NCBI GenBank assembly: GCA_037074765.1
Contig: JBAMDO010000156.1
Span: 1-64,000 of the forward strand
DNA length: 64,000 nt
Source of the DNA: Mansonella perstans
Taxonomy: Eukaryota; Nematoda; Chromadorea; Rhabditida; Onchocercidae
Reading direction: 5' to 3'
Shown here one piece after another: positions 24,724 to 37,983 of this stretch. The notes beneath the pieces are model-generated. The model was not told where the DNA came from. It did no database searches and saw only the letters and a list, made by a program, of their open reading frames with translations. Position 1 is the stretch's first letter, and each line of letters begins with the position of its first letter. The position numbers and the translations under genes are program-made.

Positions 24724-27700
24724 ATGTCTACTAATGATATCGAGAATGATAACACTATAGCGGTGCAAAATGGGGAAGAGCGCATTCGTACAGAAACGGA
24801 ATTGAGTGATGATTCTGAACTTACAGGAACTGATCTGTTCCCTACGGAAACTCCTTTATCCCAGCTAAAATATGACGATTTGTCAGGTACCTTGTTAGGT
24901 TGATTTGAAATCACGTAACTTCAAGCACATGAAAGTGGCGATGGTGAATCAGTTTGCAGTCATCTATTATTCTTGTAATTGAGACAACTTGTTGATTTAA
25001 GAGCAGTATTTTAGGTTGCTTTTATAAATTTTGTTTCATTGTTGTTTCTTCTGCAGACATCTCATCGAACCGTAGCGACAGCAAATGTCATTGAAGTACC
25101 ATTAAAACTTAGTAGAAGACATCTCTTGATGTTTCAAAATTGCTGTCTGTTGGCAAGTGAAAACGAGTAGGGAACTAAGGCGAAAACTACTGACGGCCTA
25201 CCTGGAAGGTTAGAAAAAGTAGTTTAATGGTGGTTTGGATTCTTTTGGGCGAAATTCATATGCTGTAATTATTTTAGCAATGAAAAACGTGATGCTCAAA
25301 ATGGACACTATTGATAATATTTGTAAATTATAGGACCGTTATTGTCTATCCCAATTTGTTTTCATTTCAAGGCACAACTGGCGTAGCAGAGCAGCCTGAA
25401 GTAGCTGTAGCAAATTCCTCATCAAATAATATGTCAACAAGCAGAATTAGATCTGAAGATTTTGGTAATAATCTGTGTTTGAGTAACGAATCGGAACGAA
25501 CAGAAATTGATAATACGCAAAAAGATGAGCGTACCCATGTGGGACAGGTGAGGAATATTTTAATAATATTCAGTGCATTGAAATTCATCTTAACCATTTA
25601 TCGCTTTTTTCGATTTCAAGCCAGTTTACTCTCTTGAGAATGATTTCTTGAATCAAATTTTATGTCTACAAATCTATTGTTCAGGGACGATGTTTCGGGG
25701 GTTTTATGTTCGATCGAAATCGGCATCCGAATCCGGAGCTTCCCAAAGAAACAGGTCTGTTTTGAATTAATAATTCTGAATTTCTTTGTGCAGTGTGTCA
25801 TGGTAGTTCCAGTTATCTCGTGGTAATTATTTATTATATATATTGAAGTACTAAATCAATATTCGTATTTAAGCAGGGTGCACATTCTAGAACACTGATA
25901 ATCATTTTTATTTACGTGAAAGTAATTGTGGACCTTTAAGATGTTTTTTTTTCAATATTATGTGGAAAGTGGTGGACTTCTGCTGTCCATTACTATTAAG
26001 GCGCTTCGTTCAGATGCTAACAGTTAGGACATATCTTGTACATTTTTTCAGTGACGGTTCTGAACTATCCTTTTCCGCCCACAGCTATACCAGTTGGAGA
26101 TGATGAAAATGAATTTCGCAAATCATTGGCTGATGCGAAAGTAAGAATAAATATATATAGTGCTTGTTGAGTAATTTTTTGATACAAAAATATCCGCTTG
26201 TTTGTTTGCAAATTTACGTGAATACCTACTATTTTTCTAAAGAGTTGCGAGCATCCACCCTTCTTCAAGCATTCAGTTTAAAACGCTTGATGCTATATAA
26301 TGAATCCGAGAACCGATTTGATAGACATATGTAAAACTAGTAGCATATTTCCTGTAATTATATTCCCTTAGGTGTATTTAATTGGCACGGCGCATTTTTC
26401 GCCTGATAGTCAGCAAGACGTTTTGAAAACAATCGCAAGCACTCAACCAGATATGGTAATGGTTGAACTTTGCCCATCGAGAATATCAATACTTTCAATG
26501 GATGAAGATACTCTACTTGAGGAAGCGAAGAATTTGAATTTCGATAAAATTATCAATACCATTAAGCAGGTGTGTTACTCTTCATAGTGGAGCAAATGTT
26601 GGAAAGGTTATTTCTTTCGTAGTTGCTAGTGAACATTGTTTGTTTAGAGTGGCGCAATTCAAGGAATACTTCACGTATTGTTGTTATCGATGTCTGCGCA
26701 TATGACAAAAACGCTCGGCATGGCTCCCGGAGGAGAGTTTCGCGCCGCTCATAAGTACTGTTTTGTTTAAAGTTACTCTAAATAAAATTTGTTTTGATAT
26801 TTTGCGTAAATTTCGAATTATTTTCTAGTAACTTTGCAGCGTATTACGGGTAGTGCTGTTTGAAATGTCATATTTTTAAGATTTGTCCCAGTTAGTAACT
26901 TCGTTATTTATTTTTATGTTTCTAGTTCTCCCAGATTTTCAGAGGTGCTATGAACGTAAACATGTGCAAATTAATTCTGGGTGATCGCCCAATACATGTA
27001 ACTGTACAAAGAGCGTTAGGCTCGCTAAGCTTTTTCCAAAAGCTTCGACTTTTCTATCATATTATTCTTTCGCACAAAACCACTATCACGTAAGTTTGTC
27101 GCAAACTTTTGTTGTTTTTCTTGTTTTTTAGCGTTTTTGTTTGCTTATTCTCATCTAGGATTCATGTTTGTTTATTTTTCTTAGTCAGGAAGAAGTGGAA
27201 AGGTGCAAGAAGTCAGATATGCTAGAAGAACTGCTTAAGCAAATGGCTGGTGAATTTCCATTGCTTTCGAAAATATTTGTGGAAGAACGTGATCTATATA
27301 TGACCAATGCGTTGCATACTCTACTCAAAAAGTCTACGTTTGATAAGCGAGTAGCGTGGAGTAAGACAGATGGTAAGCTTCCTTTGTGGCAAGTGTAGAA
27401 CATCGAAAATTTTCATCTTATGCGTATAAATATATTTCACCACCACCTGTGTTGTTAACTTTATAAATAAGTTATTCGAACTGATATGTATAAAATCAGT
27501 GAGAATTGTTCTGTTTTATTCAAAATGCTTGAATTTTCAATCAAAAATGTTCATTTATTTGTGTTGTTAAAAATCTGGATTTATTTTTGTTAATAATAAC
27601 ATGATTTATAGCCGCCTGGCAGCCAATAGCTGTTGTAGCAGTTGTTGGTATGGGACATGTTCCCGGCATTATTTCTAACTGGAATAAAAGAATTGACGTG

Positions 27701-28147
27701 GGTGATCTATTAATGTTAGTTTATTATTTCATTCATCATAACCAGTGTGTAGAAGTTGGGTCTCTTCCTCGTGTATTTTTTTTTGTACTTCTACAGCTAT
27801 TTATCGTCGAACGAAAAATGATATAGTTTGAAGAGATAACGAATGATGATTTGACGATATAGTGACTTTTTGGTGATTTTTGACGCAAAAAGAAATTTCG
27901 TTCTCAGTGATGGGCAAAGCGCTGGAAAAGCATTCAGCAGAGAAACTGCGATTTACAGAAAGGGACCGTGTTTAATGAGAGAAAAGCGACCATAAATGTG
28001 AGTTTATTTTTCAGCATACCACAACCAACACATACTGAAAAATTTATACGCTTGACTCTGAAAGCGATGATCATTGGCATGGTGGGATATGTGTTTTATC
28101 AAGTTGGTTCAAAAGTGATCAGCAGAGTGCAGATGTTAATGAAATGA
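24724..28147 (+). CDS. TraB/PrgY-domain membrane protein (TRABD-like)
   Basis: Ten exons: 24724-24886, 25372-25547, 25685-25754, 26052-26140, 26372-26569, 26648-26754, 26943-27089, 27185-27372, 27612-27714 and 28015-28147, giving 457 residues. The first 140 residues are acidic and Ser/Thr-rich, with no domain. From about 165 the TraB domain starts with VYLIGTAHFS, followed by MVMVELCPSR, LGDRP and GMGHVPGI. Both GxxH motifs (171-174 and 392-395) and the Glu at about 198 that mark the TraB/TIKI/EreA metallo-enzyme fold are present. The C-terminal helix MIIGMVGYVFYQVG (about 428-441) with basic flanks is a plausible tail anchor; human and plant relatives are associated with mitochondrial or ER outer membranes. 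The biochemical role of the family is uncertain. An upstream ATG in the same frame (24625) would add 33 residues; 24724 fits the family better. It follows mitoferrin in the same orientation by 630 bases. Confidence 0.88.
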
Positions 28148-30848
28148 TATTTCCTTTGCAATGACAAAGCAGCCGAAGCATATATCATTCACTTATTTGC
28201 ACTACTTTCTAACATGAAGACTATTCGTCTCAATGCAATAAGTAGAAGAAAGTGTGTTTTGATCATCATTTACGTAATCTGATTTCTTTTAATGTTGTTT
28301 TGTGTGTTCTTTCTGATCCAGAACAAGGTGACAATGATGAATCGGAACAGGCGACTTACATGTTTGTGTTAAGTGATGTCTTCATGTATTTTCCAGATAA
28401 TGCAATACTGAAATAATTTAAAAATGAATGACTGCATGTAATATATTAAATTTTTTGTTTTAACAGTACCTTTTCGCATGTTTCTCATCCTGCAGTGAAG
28501 TGTTTTTTATATTATTTGAAGTAAATTTTAGCTACTTTAATTTTTGGAATTTTTATCATGATGTGTTGTGAGTGGCTTCATAATAATTATTGCTTATGCT
28601 TCCTGCTTACTGAACTCATTTTTTGATTTCAGCGAAACAAGAAATGAAGTAGTGAAATTGTTATTTAGGATTTCTTTGAAGTTTATTGTTGAAATTGCAT
28701 TGATTTTATGAACGATTTGACCAAGATTATTTGCCTTTTTTGTTATATTTCGTTTCATTTTTTGTTCATTTATTCTTTTGAAAAATTTCATATTGCAAAT
28801 ACAAACTAATTTGATTTGAACATTATCAATAGTATCAAAATTGCCCCCATAATCCTGATGAGTGCATTACTGCCCATGCTTCACACATATGTAGTCTCTC
28901 GGTGATGGAGATTGGTAGTGCCAGTCATCAGTCATTTAAATATACTCGATCATTAATTTCTTGAATTCTCTTCTGGCAATGAAAATAATGAGCATCTAAA
29001 AAGGAGATGCTAAAATAATGCGCGTACAATAAATAGTGCCTTACATTGTGTGTTTGCAAATTACAGCATTTCTGAAATTTCACATCATATTTGCTGACAA
29101 TTTTACACCGTTTTTGTTCGTTACCGTTAAATTCATTTTGCAATTTCTTGTCTGCCACCAAACTATGTGTCATTTATTCCTGTTTATTTTGTGTTACTGC
29201 TAATATATTATGTGAATTCAACAAAAAAAAAAAAAAAAGGAAAGGAAAGGATCTTTCTTCATAAAATTAGTAAAATTATTTTTGATAAAAAAATAATGTG
29301 TTTCTAAATTGAAATGTATAGATATATACAGTTATTTTATTTTTTTTTGAAATTTTTCTTGAATAATATTTGTTATTTAGTGAATTTCGGATCAGTGAAA
29401 CTTCTAAGCCTGAAGCTGTTTTTTTTTTTTTTTTCTTTTTTTTTTACTTTTGGCAAAATTGTTGAAGAGTTTTTGAACATTGGAAGGCAATATAAAATAT
29501 CTTTAAGGATTAAGATGAGTGAATAAGCGATTAGAAGTTTTAGGTGGAATACAGAGAGATAATACACATAGACGAATTTTTGTTTTAATACTTCAACAAC
29601 CAAACAATTGGCAACGAATAGATTGATGAATTCGTCGTTATTAATCTAATCTAGTAAAAAGTGTAATTATTCTTATTCTGCGTAGAAGTTGATGTTGAAA
29701 TTTGAAATTTTCAAAAGCCTTTTTTTTTTTAATCGTAATTCCAATGTATATTTAAAGATGATAATGGTCTGCTTTTTAAAAGGTGATGTCAGTTTGGTCA
29801 TTCATGTTAAATGGGAGGTGATTGTTGAATGGGAGGTGGTTGTTGAACTATTAAATTCCAAGATTCCAGATTCATTGGTAGCATTCTACTGATAAGAGAG
29901 AAGTAATAGTGAACGTGCTGGTAATGGAACATGGGTGAATTTGCTCTTTTTATCAACCACCTTTCTTTTTTCCATTTATGTTTGTTACATTATTACGTTT
30001 GTTGTATAATCAAGCATTCTTCCTTTTTCGTTTTTTCGTTTTTTCGTTTTTTCGTTTTTTTTTTCCTTTTCTTTTTTTTTGTTGTTGTTGTAATTAAATC
30101 CCTAACTTTTTTTAAACAGTTTTGAATTATATTAGCAATTATGCACAGAGGTCAAGGATCAGGCCAAAGGTGGAGCAAGCACAAAGTGTTGCTGATGTCA
30201 TTGCTCTCACTTAATGTTCTGCAAGAGGTACACTATGATTAGGGCGGTTATTAAAGTTTTTAGATTTAATTGTCAATTGATTACATAATTGATTAGTATA
30301 TTGTATTTTATTGCTTTGTAGGAATGCACTTCGAGTTTATTTTATTAATATATTTATAAAATATTAGTGCTATGATTTTTAATCATTTGTTGGTCGAAAA
30401 TATGAAACCGGTATTGTAGTTTGAAAGAAGCGGTATGATAGTTACCGTAGTAATCGCTTATCTTAAGAATTAAACAATAATTAATTATCTTTCACTTAAA
30501 AATTTAGCATGTTTTTCTATGAAAAAGGGTTGGAATTTTGGTTAGTTTACTATTAATGATTGGTGTGAATAATTCCACTTTATTGGTAGAAATTTTATTG
30601 ACTCTCCCGCAAGTTTTCAACGGAACTTTTTCAGAGTTTGTTTTTAATCGTTTGAGATAACTGTCTGAGCAATACACGTTTTTTCTGAGTTTGGGGTTTT
30701 TTCTTGATTTCAAGCATTTTGTACTTTGAACCTATTTGTGTTCGGATATTATAATAAGGTATGCCATATCTGTCTGTCTTTGTGCTTTGCGTTACGTCAC
30801 ACGGAATATCTGATCGGTTTGGATGCTGACTGATCACTGTATTTAGGT
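28148..30848. other. Intergenic DNA between the TraB and elongase genes
   Basis: AT-rich, with T tracts near 29420-29445 and a CGTTTTTT-type repeat at about 30028-30062. One segment, 30141-30228, could be read as a start plus a 29-codon exon ending in a GT donor (MHRGQGSGQR...), but it joins nothing recognisable and is not called as a gene. Confidence 0.5.
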
Positions 30849-32320
30849 ATGGATGAGCTGAAACGTATCGCTTTCACAGCACCATTTAAATATGAAGAAG
30901 CAGTTCGTTATACCGCAACGCTGCGTAATGTTGGAATATACGTTTCTGTGCTATACGTAATTACCATTTTCTCAATCAAATTTGTGATGACTCGATTTAA
31001 ACCATTTCAGGTTTGTTAGCTATGTCCACTCTGTAATTGTTCAATTATTAAACAGAAAACAATATTCAATAACAATTGTATTACTAAACGAAGAGCAACA
31101 ATTGACAAACAGCGTAGTTGTTGCAAATAATTTAAATATAAAGCTTTTAATGTTTAAGCTTACGGCAGCGTTGAACTTCTGGAATACCTGGTTGGCAGTG
31201 TTTAGTGTGATGGGATCATTCTGCACATCGATCGCTCTTTTTTCAGAAATCTATAATCATGGTGTTGTAGGTAAGCGTATTTCTGCTTGTGATTACAGAA
31301 CAACGTAATGTTATTATTTTTCCATTAGTGCAAATTTACTCCTCGATTACACGATCAGTGAAATCAAAGTGAAATAGCTGTCGACTGTGATTGGCGTATA
31401 TAAGTTGTAACATATCAGATCATCATCTAAGTGGCTCGTCCATCCAATTAATTTATATTGCAGCATCATATACGAAAATGGGCGATTTTTTTGAGGGAAC
31501 CAGTGGCTATTGGACATGGTTGTTTTGCTTATCGAAATTCGCGGAGCTTGGTGATACAATATTGATTGTATTACGTAAGAAACCTTTGATCTTCCTACAT
31601 TGGTACCATCATGTTTTAACTCTCAATTATGGTATCATCTCTTATAGCCAGCACACACCATATAACACCTGGATTATATGGTTGAATTTCACAGTTCATA
31701 GTTTTATGTACAGGTGAGCTGTTTTTATTGTTGATAAATTGTTTTAATGCATTAACCAAAGCCGATTTTCTTCAGTTAATTTTGACATTATCTGAGAAAG
31801 TGGTAATATTTCTAGCTAACTTTTATTTTGAGTATTTCAGTCACCCAAATTTATAAGGATCTATATAATTAAAGGGATTAGTGAATCTTTTTCTCTTTCT
31901 TAAGAGTTTGTCTTTTTTTGATAGATAAATCGATATCCAGAAATCAGAATACTGTTATGAGTATAGTAATATCAACAAAAATTTTTACTTACTATGTATT
32001 CTTTTATTAATGACTCATTATCTTTCCTTTACAGTTACTATTTCCTCCGGTCAATTCACGTCCGTGTACCGGTATCTATTGCACGTTATATAACGTCCAT
32101 GCAAATGCTGCAGTTCATTATAACATTGCTTATTCTTACGCATGTTGGATATTTGATGACTATTGGTGAAGCTGTCGATGGAACGCTAAGCACATATTTG
32201 TTCTGTTTGGGCATGGAAATTTCCTACGTTATACTTTTTGCTAATTTCTATTATCAGGCATACGTGAAGGGTGGAGGAAAGAAATTCAAAGAAGAAAAAA
32301 CAGCGCTGAAAAAAGATTAA
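30849..32320 (+). CDS. Very-long-chain fatty-acid elongase (ELO family), copy A
   Basis: ER membrane 3-ketoacyl-CoA synthase that condenses malonyl-CoA with fatty acyl-CoA in chain elongation. Four exons, 30849-31010, 31159-31270, 31464-31713 and 32035-32320, give 269 residues, typical of the family. Visible motifs: KFAELGDT (about 117-124), the catalytic histidine box HWYHH (137-141), TWIIWLNFTVHSFMY, and a late FANFYYQAYVKGGGKK. Several hydrophobic spans fit the seven-helix ELO fold. The tail ends KKFKEEKTALKKD, lysine-rich as in ER-retained ELOs though not an exact KKxx. ATG lies two bases after ATTTAG, so spliced-leader addition there is likely. A second elongase with the same exon 3/4 junction follows downstream, so the two arose by tandem duplication. 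The substrate chain length cannot be told. Confidence 0.92.
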
Positions 32321-33019
32321 AATTGTTAATGTTTTTTAATTCTCTGTAGGCATTATACCTTGATTCTCTATATCTTATAAACTGTGCATCTTTTGAATCC
32401 AAATGGATTCACTAATTTTACACTTAAAACTCCAGTTGTTTTTTATGTGAAGTTGCAAGTTTGAAATTAATCCAGCAATTTTTTTATTAGATTTCATGAC
32501 ACTGAGCTGTTATTTAGGACAAGTTACTGAACATTACTGGATACTAGAAAGGATATGAAGGAAATTGTTCTCATAGATCGATGAAAATGAATGTAGGAAA
32601 GCTGATTTATTCTTTTCAGTGAAAAAAATAGAGCGAAATCGTAGAGTATTGCAGTCTATTCCAAAAATAGTATTATTAAATAAAGTGCGAGTAGATCTTT
32701 TCATTTTCTGTGGAATTTTTTTGGTAATATTATTAATAGAGGTCAGATGCTTTTTTTCCATCTTTATCAACTTTGGAAATTTGTTATGGTTCAGTGTTCT
32801 ATTTATGTCAGCGTTTTATTTTGTTATATAGACCATCGTATTGTGATGCTACAAAAGTGCTGAAAATTTGAGAAAAAGATATCTTACATTTTTTGTTCAA
32901 AATTTAAATTCAAGACAAATGTTTACTACAAGAAGGAAAAGCGAAAATGCGCAGATATCATCATCACTACTGATCATTCAGTTTTCTTTAAATTGGTTTC
33001 GTTTTTGCTTATCATTGAT

Positions 33020-33057
<38 letters not shown>

Positions 33058-33703
33058 ATGTCACCATCAGTTAGCATTTTTTGTTATATTGATCATTTAT
33101 CTACAAACCCATTTGTTGCACTGATATCATTCCTTGTACAAGGTCATCATTATAACCGGAATTTTTGTCGTATTGCATATCAGAGTGAAATAATTGCTGT
33201 TTCATTTGATCACTTTCACTGAATTATCGATAACATTCATTAATACGATTGATATTGTCGTATTACTGATTCATTAAAAGATAATATGTTGTTTCTCTCT
33301 TGTTCTTCTTTTTTTTGTTATGATTGATATTGTTATATTTTAAAATCATTTTGAATAAAGCTTTATGAAATTAATATTTTTCAAGAAATTAGGATATTTT
33401 CTAAACTTTTCTTCAATGTTTTATCATAACAATGGACTAATACATAAGAATGATATAATTTATTTGTTGGAATGAAAGGGAAGAATGAGGTAAAGAGGGA
33501 AATAGTGGAAAGGAATCTTATCATTGAACATTATTTCTTCATGAATTAACTCTATTAATTTTGACAAATATAGGAAAAGGCAATTAGGTTAGCAGAATAA
33601 ATGAGTGGATCAAAGGTCATATGTTGATTTGGTAACGGTGATGTTTGGAAGGTAAGTTAATGCTAATTCCCTCCCCGAAAAACCAGTTCCTAGTATATTA
33701 CAC

Positions 33704-33712
<9 letters not shown>

Positions 33713-33749
<37 letters not shown>

Positions 33750-33771
33750 ACACACATACACATACACATAT
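33713..33771. repeat. CA microsatellite
   Basis: Imperfect (CA)n of about 55 bases with interspersed TA and TACA units. Confidence 0.85.
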
Positions 33772-34154
33772 ATTGTCCCTAGTATGCAACTACCAATCAT
33801 AAGCCCATCGTCCTTCTCAGGTTTTACCTATTTGATATCAGAAGATGAAAATGGAAATGATACTATTTCAATTGTTCCATTAATCATCAAACATTCTATG
33901 AATATATTTTCATCAAATAGGTTAACTACTTAATAGATTTGTTATCATAGCAAATTGCAAATATTAATTCATACTATCACATAATATCACAAATTCAATC
34001 AAATAATATGCTTTTTGTGTTTTATGATTTGAAAAACTTTTCCAAATTAATTAAATAAAAACAAATTAATTTAATTAATTTTTCCCAAATTACCATTAAA
34101 ATTCGAAATCTTTCATAATTTTAACCTAAAAAAAAAAAAAAGAAAGAGAGTAAG

Positions 34155-34215
34155 AATGAGAGAGAGAGAGATAGGAGAGAGAGAGAGAGAGAGGGAGGAG
34201 GAAAGAGAAAGTGGA
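34155..34215. repeat. GA-rich purine tract
   Basis: (GAGA)n and GGAGG units forming a pure-purine strand of roughly 60 bases, interrupted by a single TA. Confidence 0.8.
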
Positions 34216-35973
34216 ATAGAGGAGAAAAGAAAAGGGCAGTTATGCTTGTGCTAGGAACATCGATTTTTGATCTCTCCAAAATTATTTAATTGCTGAAAAG
34301 GCGGAGAAAGGCAGGATTTGGGGTAGGTATAATGTACATTCATTGAATATATATATATGTGTGATTATTATTTGTTCATTGAATTATTGTTTAAATTTGT
34401 TACATTCTTTGTTAGCTTATTGAAATTTTATTAAAATTCATATCGAATTTTACTTTTTTTTTTTCTTTTAAATAAATAAATTTAAAAAAAAATTATATTA
34501 AAAGATTATTGTTTAATTTATTTATTGTCACTTATATGATTTATCATATTTACTTATTGTTGTTGCAAAACTTTTTTAATTTACAAATAATAAGTTAGTT
34601 TTTAAATTGAAATTAAATTTTCAAGTAATATTATTAGATTGAAAGTTAAATTGTATTGCAGTATTTTTTTTTATTCTAGGATTTGTTCTAGGATTTGTTT
34701 TCTCTCTCTTGCTCCCTTCTTTCCCCTTTTCAATTTTTAATTTTACAGGTAAAATTTAATTCGATTAAAAGTTTAATTCGGTTTAATTTAAATTTAATTC
34801 GGCATAAAAATATGCATTTTTGGGAAAATTATATGGTAGAAATTTAGAAAATATTGCCACAATTATAATTGGAAACAAAAGTGAACGGACATTGACACAT
34901 GAATTTGATACTTTTGTATTTGCAGAATTAATTAGTAAAATTAATTTACTTAAAATTTGATCTTTTTTTTTTTTTTTTGCTACTGATTCTGATAAAATAA
35001 TTTCTCCTTGTAGTTAAGTTGTTGAGTAAATAGAAATAAAATTGAAGTGAACATTTTGAAAAATATTTTGAAATTTTTTCTTTTCCTTTCTTTTTCATTC
35101 CAATTTTTGTACATAAATTAGAGGTTATTTCAGTATAATATAGGATAGATGCAAATGTAATGAAATGATTGCTGTTGCTGATAGATGTTTGGTATGTATA
35201 TACATGTATTCTGATTAATTGTTGCTGTAGAAGTATGGAAGAATGAGCGATATCATAAACTGATATCATAAATGAGCTCTTTCCTTTCTTTTTTTTTTTT
35301 TTTTTTTTTTTTTTTCTCCCATATGTTTTACTTAATCCTATGAACCATCAGAGAAACAAATGATAAGTGGAGAGTATTTGAAATTTGAAGTGATAAAGTA
35401 CATTATGAAATGATAAAGTATGATAAAGTATGATGTGTGTATATTTGCTACATTATGGAATGATAAAGTATGGTGTTATGATGTGTATATTTGCTTATAA
35501 GTAAAATACAGTAATAGTGTCTTTAAAATTTAAAATTTTATCATCATTTTTTGAAATATTTGATACTAACGATCATATCGAATAGACCATCGATTTCAAT
35601 TAATCTTTTCCCGTTATTTTACCCATACTTCTTAAATTTTTCATTCTTTTTATTTCAACATTTTTTCAATTTGTTCGTTGATCTTTTTTGATACCCTTAT
35701 GAATTGATAACGAAAAGAGCAAGGAATAATGAAGAATGATGGAAGGAAGATTGAAAGAGGCGGAGATTGCTCACATTCTTATCTTTAATTATGCTCTCTT
35801 ACTGATAAGAAAAATAGTTGATGATATAAAGTTTTGTAATTTTCTTATAAAATTCTTTCTAAAAATTCATTTTCCTCTCCTTTTTTTTTTTAACCACCAT
35901 CAGTTTATATTGTTAAAGGAAAATGACTGTTGCAATAGCGATATGTATTGACAATATGGCATATGTATCAATA

Positions 35974-36150
<177 letters not shown>

Positions 36151-36593
36151 TATACTTTGTAAAATATACATTTAAAAAAAAAAAGGAAAAATGTTTGCAG
36201 ATAGATTTTCATCATTTATAAACATTTAAAATACTCTTCGTTCAACAAATATGTAAATTCTTTTTTTTTTTTTCACCTTTCCTCTCTTCCCGCCCATTTC
36301 ATACCCTCCATACCAATATATGTATCTATTATAGAATCATCAACAACATAGGGTGGTTTTTTTTTTTTTTTTACTCTTTTTTTTTGTTCATAAAAAAAAG
36401 AATAAAAATCAAAAAAAAATATGATCGTTGATCTGATAATAGGTTTTTTTTGTTTAGGTATTATAAGCTAAATTTGTAATATATCATCGTTCAATGATTC
36501 ATCGGATGAAATGAAATTTATCATTGTTGTTGTTGTTTTTTTTTTAATTTTATCAACAAAAATTGTTCAATGATTTGTTTCATTTTTTTTTTC

Positions 36594-36604
36594 TTTTTTT
36601 ACAG
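36594..36604 (+). promoter_or_regulatory. Probable trans-splice acceptor of elongase copy B
   Basis: TTTTTTTACAG follows a 30-base T-rich stretch and precedes the start codon by 25 bases. No upstream coding exon was found, which fits spliced-leader addition. Confidence 0.5.
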
Positions 36605-36629
36605 CAACCAAACGGTAAGGGTACGTACG

Positions 36630-37983
36630 ATGGAATTCATATTTGGTTCGAAATTCGAATTTGAATTAGCACGAAAATGGGCATCACAAATGGAATGGAC
36701 TGTGCTGAATATATCATTAACATATATTGCAACCATTTTTGTTATCAAATATGCGATGCGTGATCGAAAACCATACGATTTGCAGCAACCACTTGTTATC
36801 TGGAATGCTTTGCTGGCTATTTTTAGCATTCTTGGTGTTGCTAAAATAACGCCTGTTTTCCTTAAACAAATAGCTACGAAAGGATACATCAGTTAGTGTT
36901 ATTCATCAAAAGGATTCCTCTTTGCTTTAACGTTTATTCCAAAAAATGAACCTAAATTGAATTATAAATTAAATTTCAGTTTTCATTTGTCTTTCGTTGC
37001 AATCGCAAGTTATTATTGCTTATTTTATTTTCTAATATTTTTCAAATTGATTTTATTATTTAGGTACTTTCACTGAAATAGGCCCATGCTTCACTGATGA
37101 CGTTGCTGGTTATTGGACTTTCTTGTGGATCGTCTCTAAAGTTCCGGAACTTCTAGATACGATATTTATCGTGTTGAGGAAACGTCCATTAATGCTAATG
37201 CATTGGTACCATCATGCGCTTACAGGATACTTTGCAATCGTTACTTATGCCAATAAGAATGCTTACATGATTTGGGTTGTCTGGCTAAATTTCATCGTAC
37301 ATTCCATCATGTACAGGTAGTTTTGATATCATTAAATTAGACATTTGTATTTGTTTAAGAAAAAATCACTACTTGTGACTTCATTGATTCTACATAGTTT
37401 AGAGAAGTTATGGAGATGAATTTGAAAATGAATTTCCTGGTAAATTGCATTTTAAAGTTGAAAAAACAGTAGTTTTAAATACTGCATTTGATACAAACAG
37501 TTTCAAATTAAATTTCCTCTATTCGGTTCATTCATATTTTCCCATCTTTTCAGTTATTACATGCTGCGATCACTCCGTATACGTGTTCCACCACAAGTTG
37601 CGCAGTTTATAACCTTTAGTCAGATCATTCAGGTAGATTAATTTTATTAAATTATTTTGGGGCGCAGCTCAAGTTGCAGGAACTGTTTTCCTGTTGAATT
37701 AATAATTATTAGTAATAAATTACTAATGACTTTTAACATTCTAGCATAATAATGTGAATTAACATTACAGTTCGCGATAACACATGTAGTGATGATCAAT
37801 TTGGCTGTTCTCGCTCTTACCACAACAAATAATTATGCAGTCACGTTGCGAGGTTTTGCGCTTGGTACTCTGATGGAAGTGACTTATCTGGCGCTCTGGA
37901 TACGCTTCTATTATGTTTCCTATTATGCAAATGGTGGAAAGAAATACATCGAGCATAAAAAGAGTGTCAAAGCTCAACAGTGA
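36630..37983 (+). CDS. Very-long-chain fatty-acid elongase (ELO family), copy B
   Basis: Second ELO condensing enzyme, ER membrane. Four exons, 36630-36891, 37064-37316, 37554-37632 and 37771-37983, encode 268 residues. Motifs: SKVPELLDTIFIVLRKR, histidine box HWYHH (134-138), WVVWLNFIVHSIMYSYY, and IRVPPQVAQFITFSQIIQ, the conserved segment after the fifth helix. Copy A has SIHVRVPVSIARYITSMQML at the same place. The junction at MY|(S)YY has the same phase in both copies, while copy B has an extra intron within the last part. The tail ends HKKSVKAQQ, with Lys at -4. The start is the first ATG after the likely trans-splice acceptor. Nematode ELO genes often sit in pairs; the C. elegans elo-1/elo-7 and elo-5/elo-6 pairs are examples I recall. 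Confidence 0.92.

Noticed and set aside
22332..28147. Mitoferrin and TraB genes as an operon
   Set aside because: Same orientation, but the 630-base gap and absence of an identifiable SL2-type acceptor or U-rich element leave no positive evidence.
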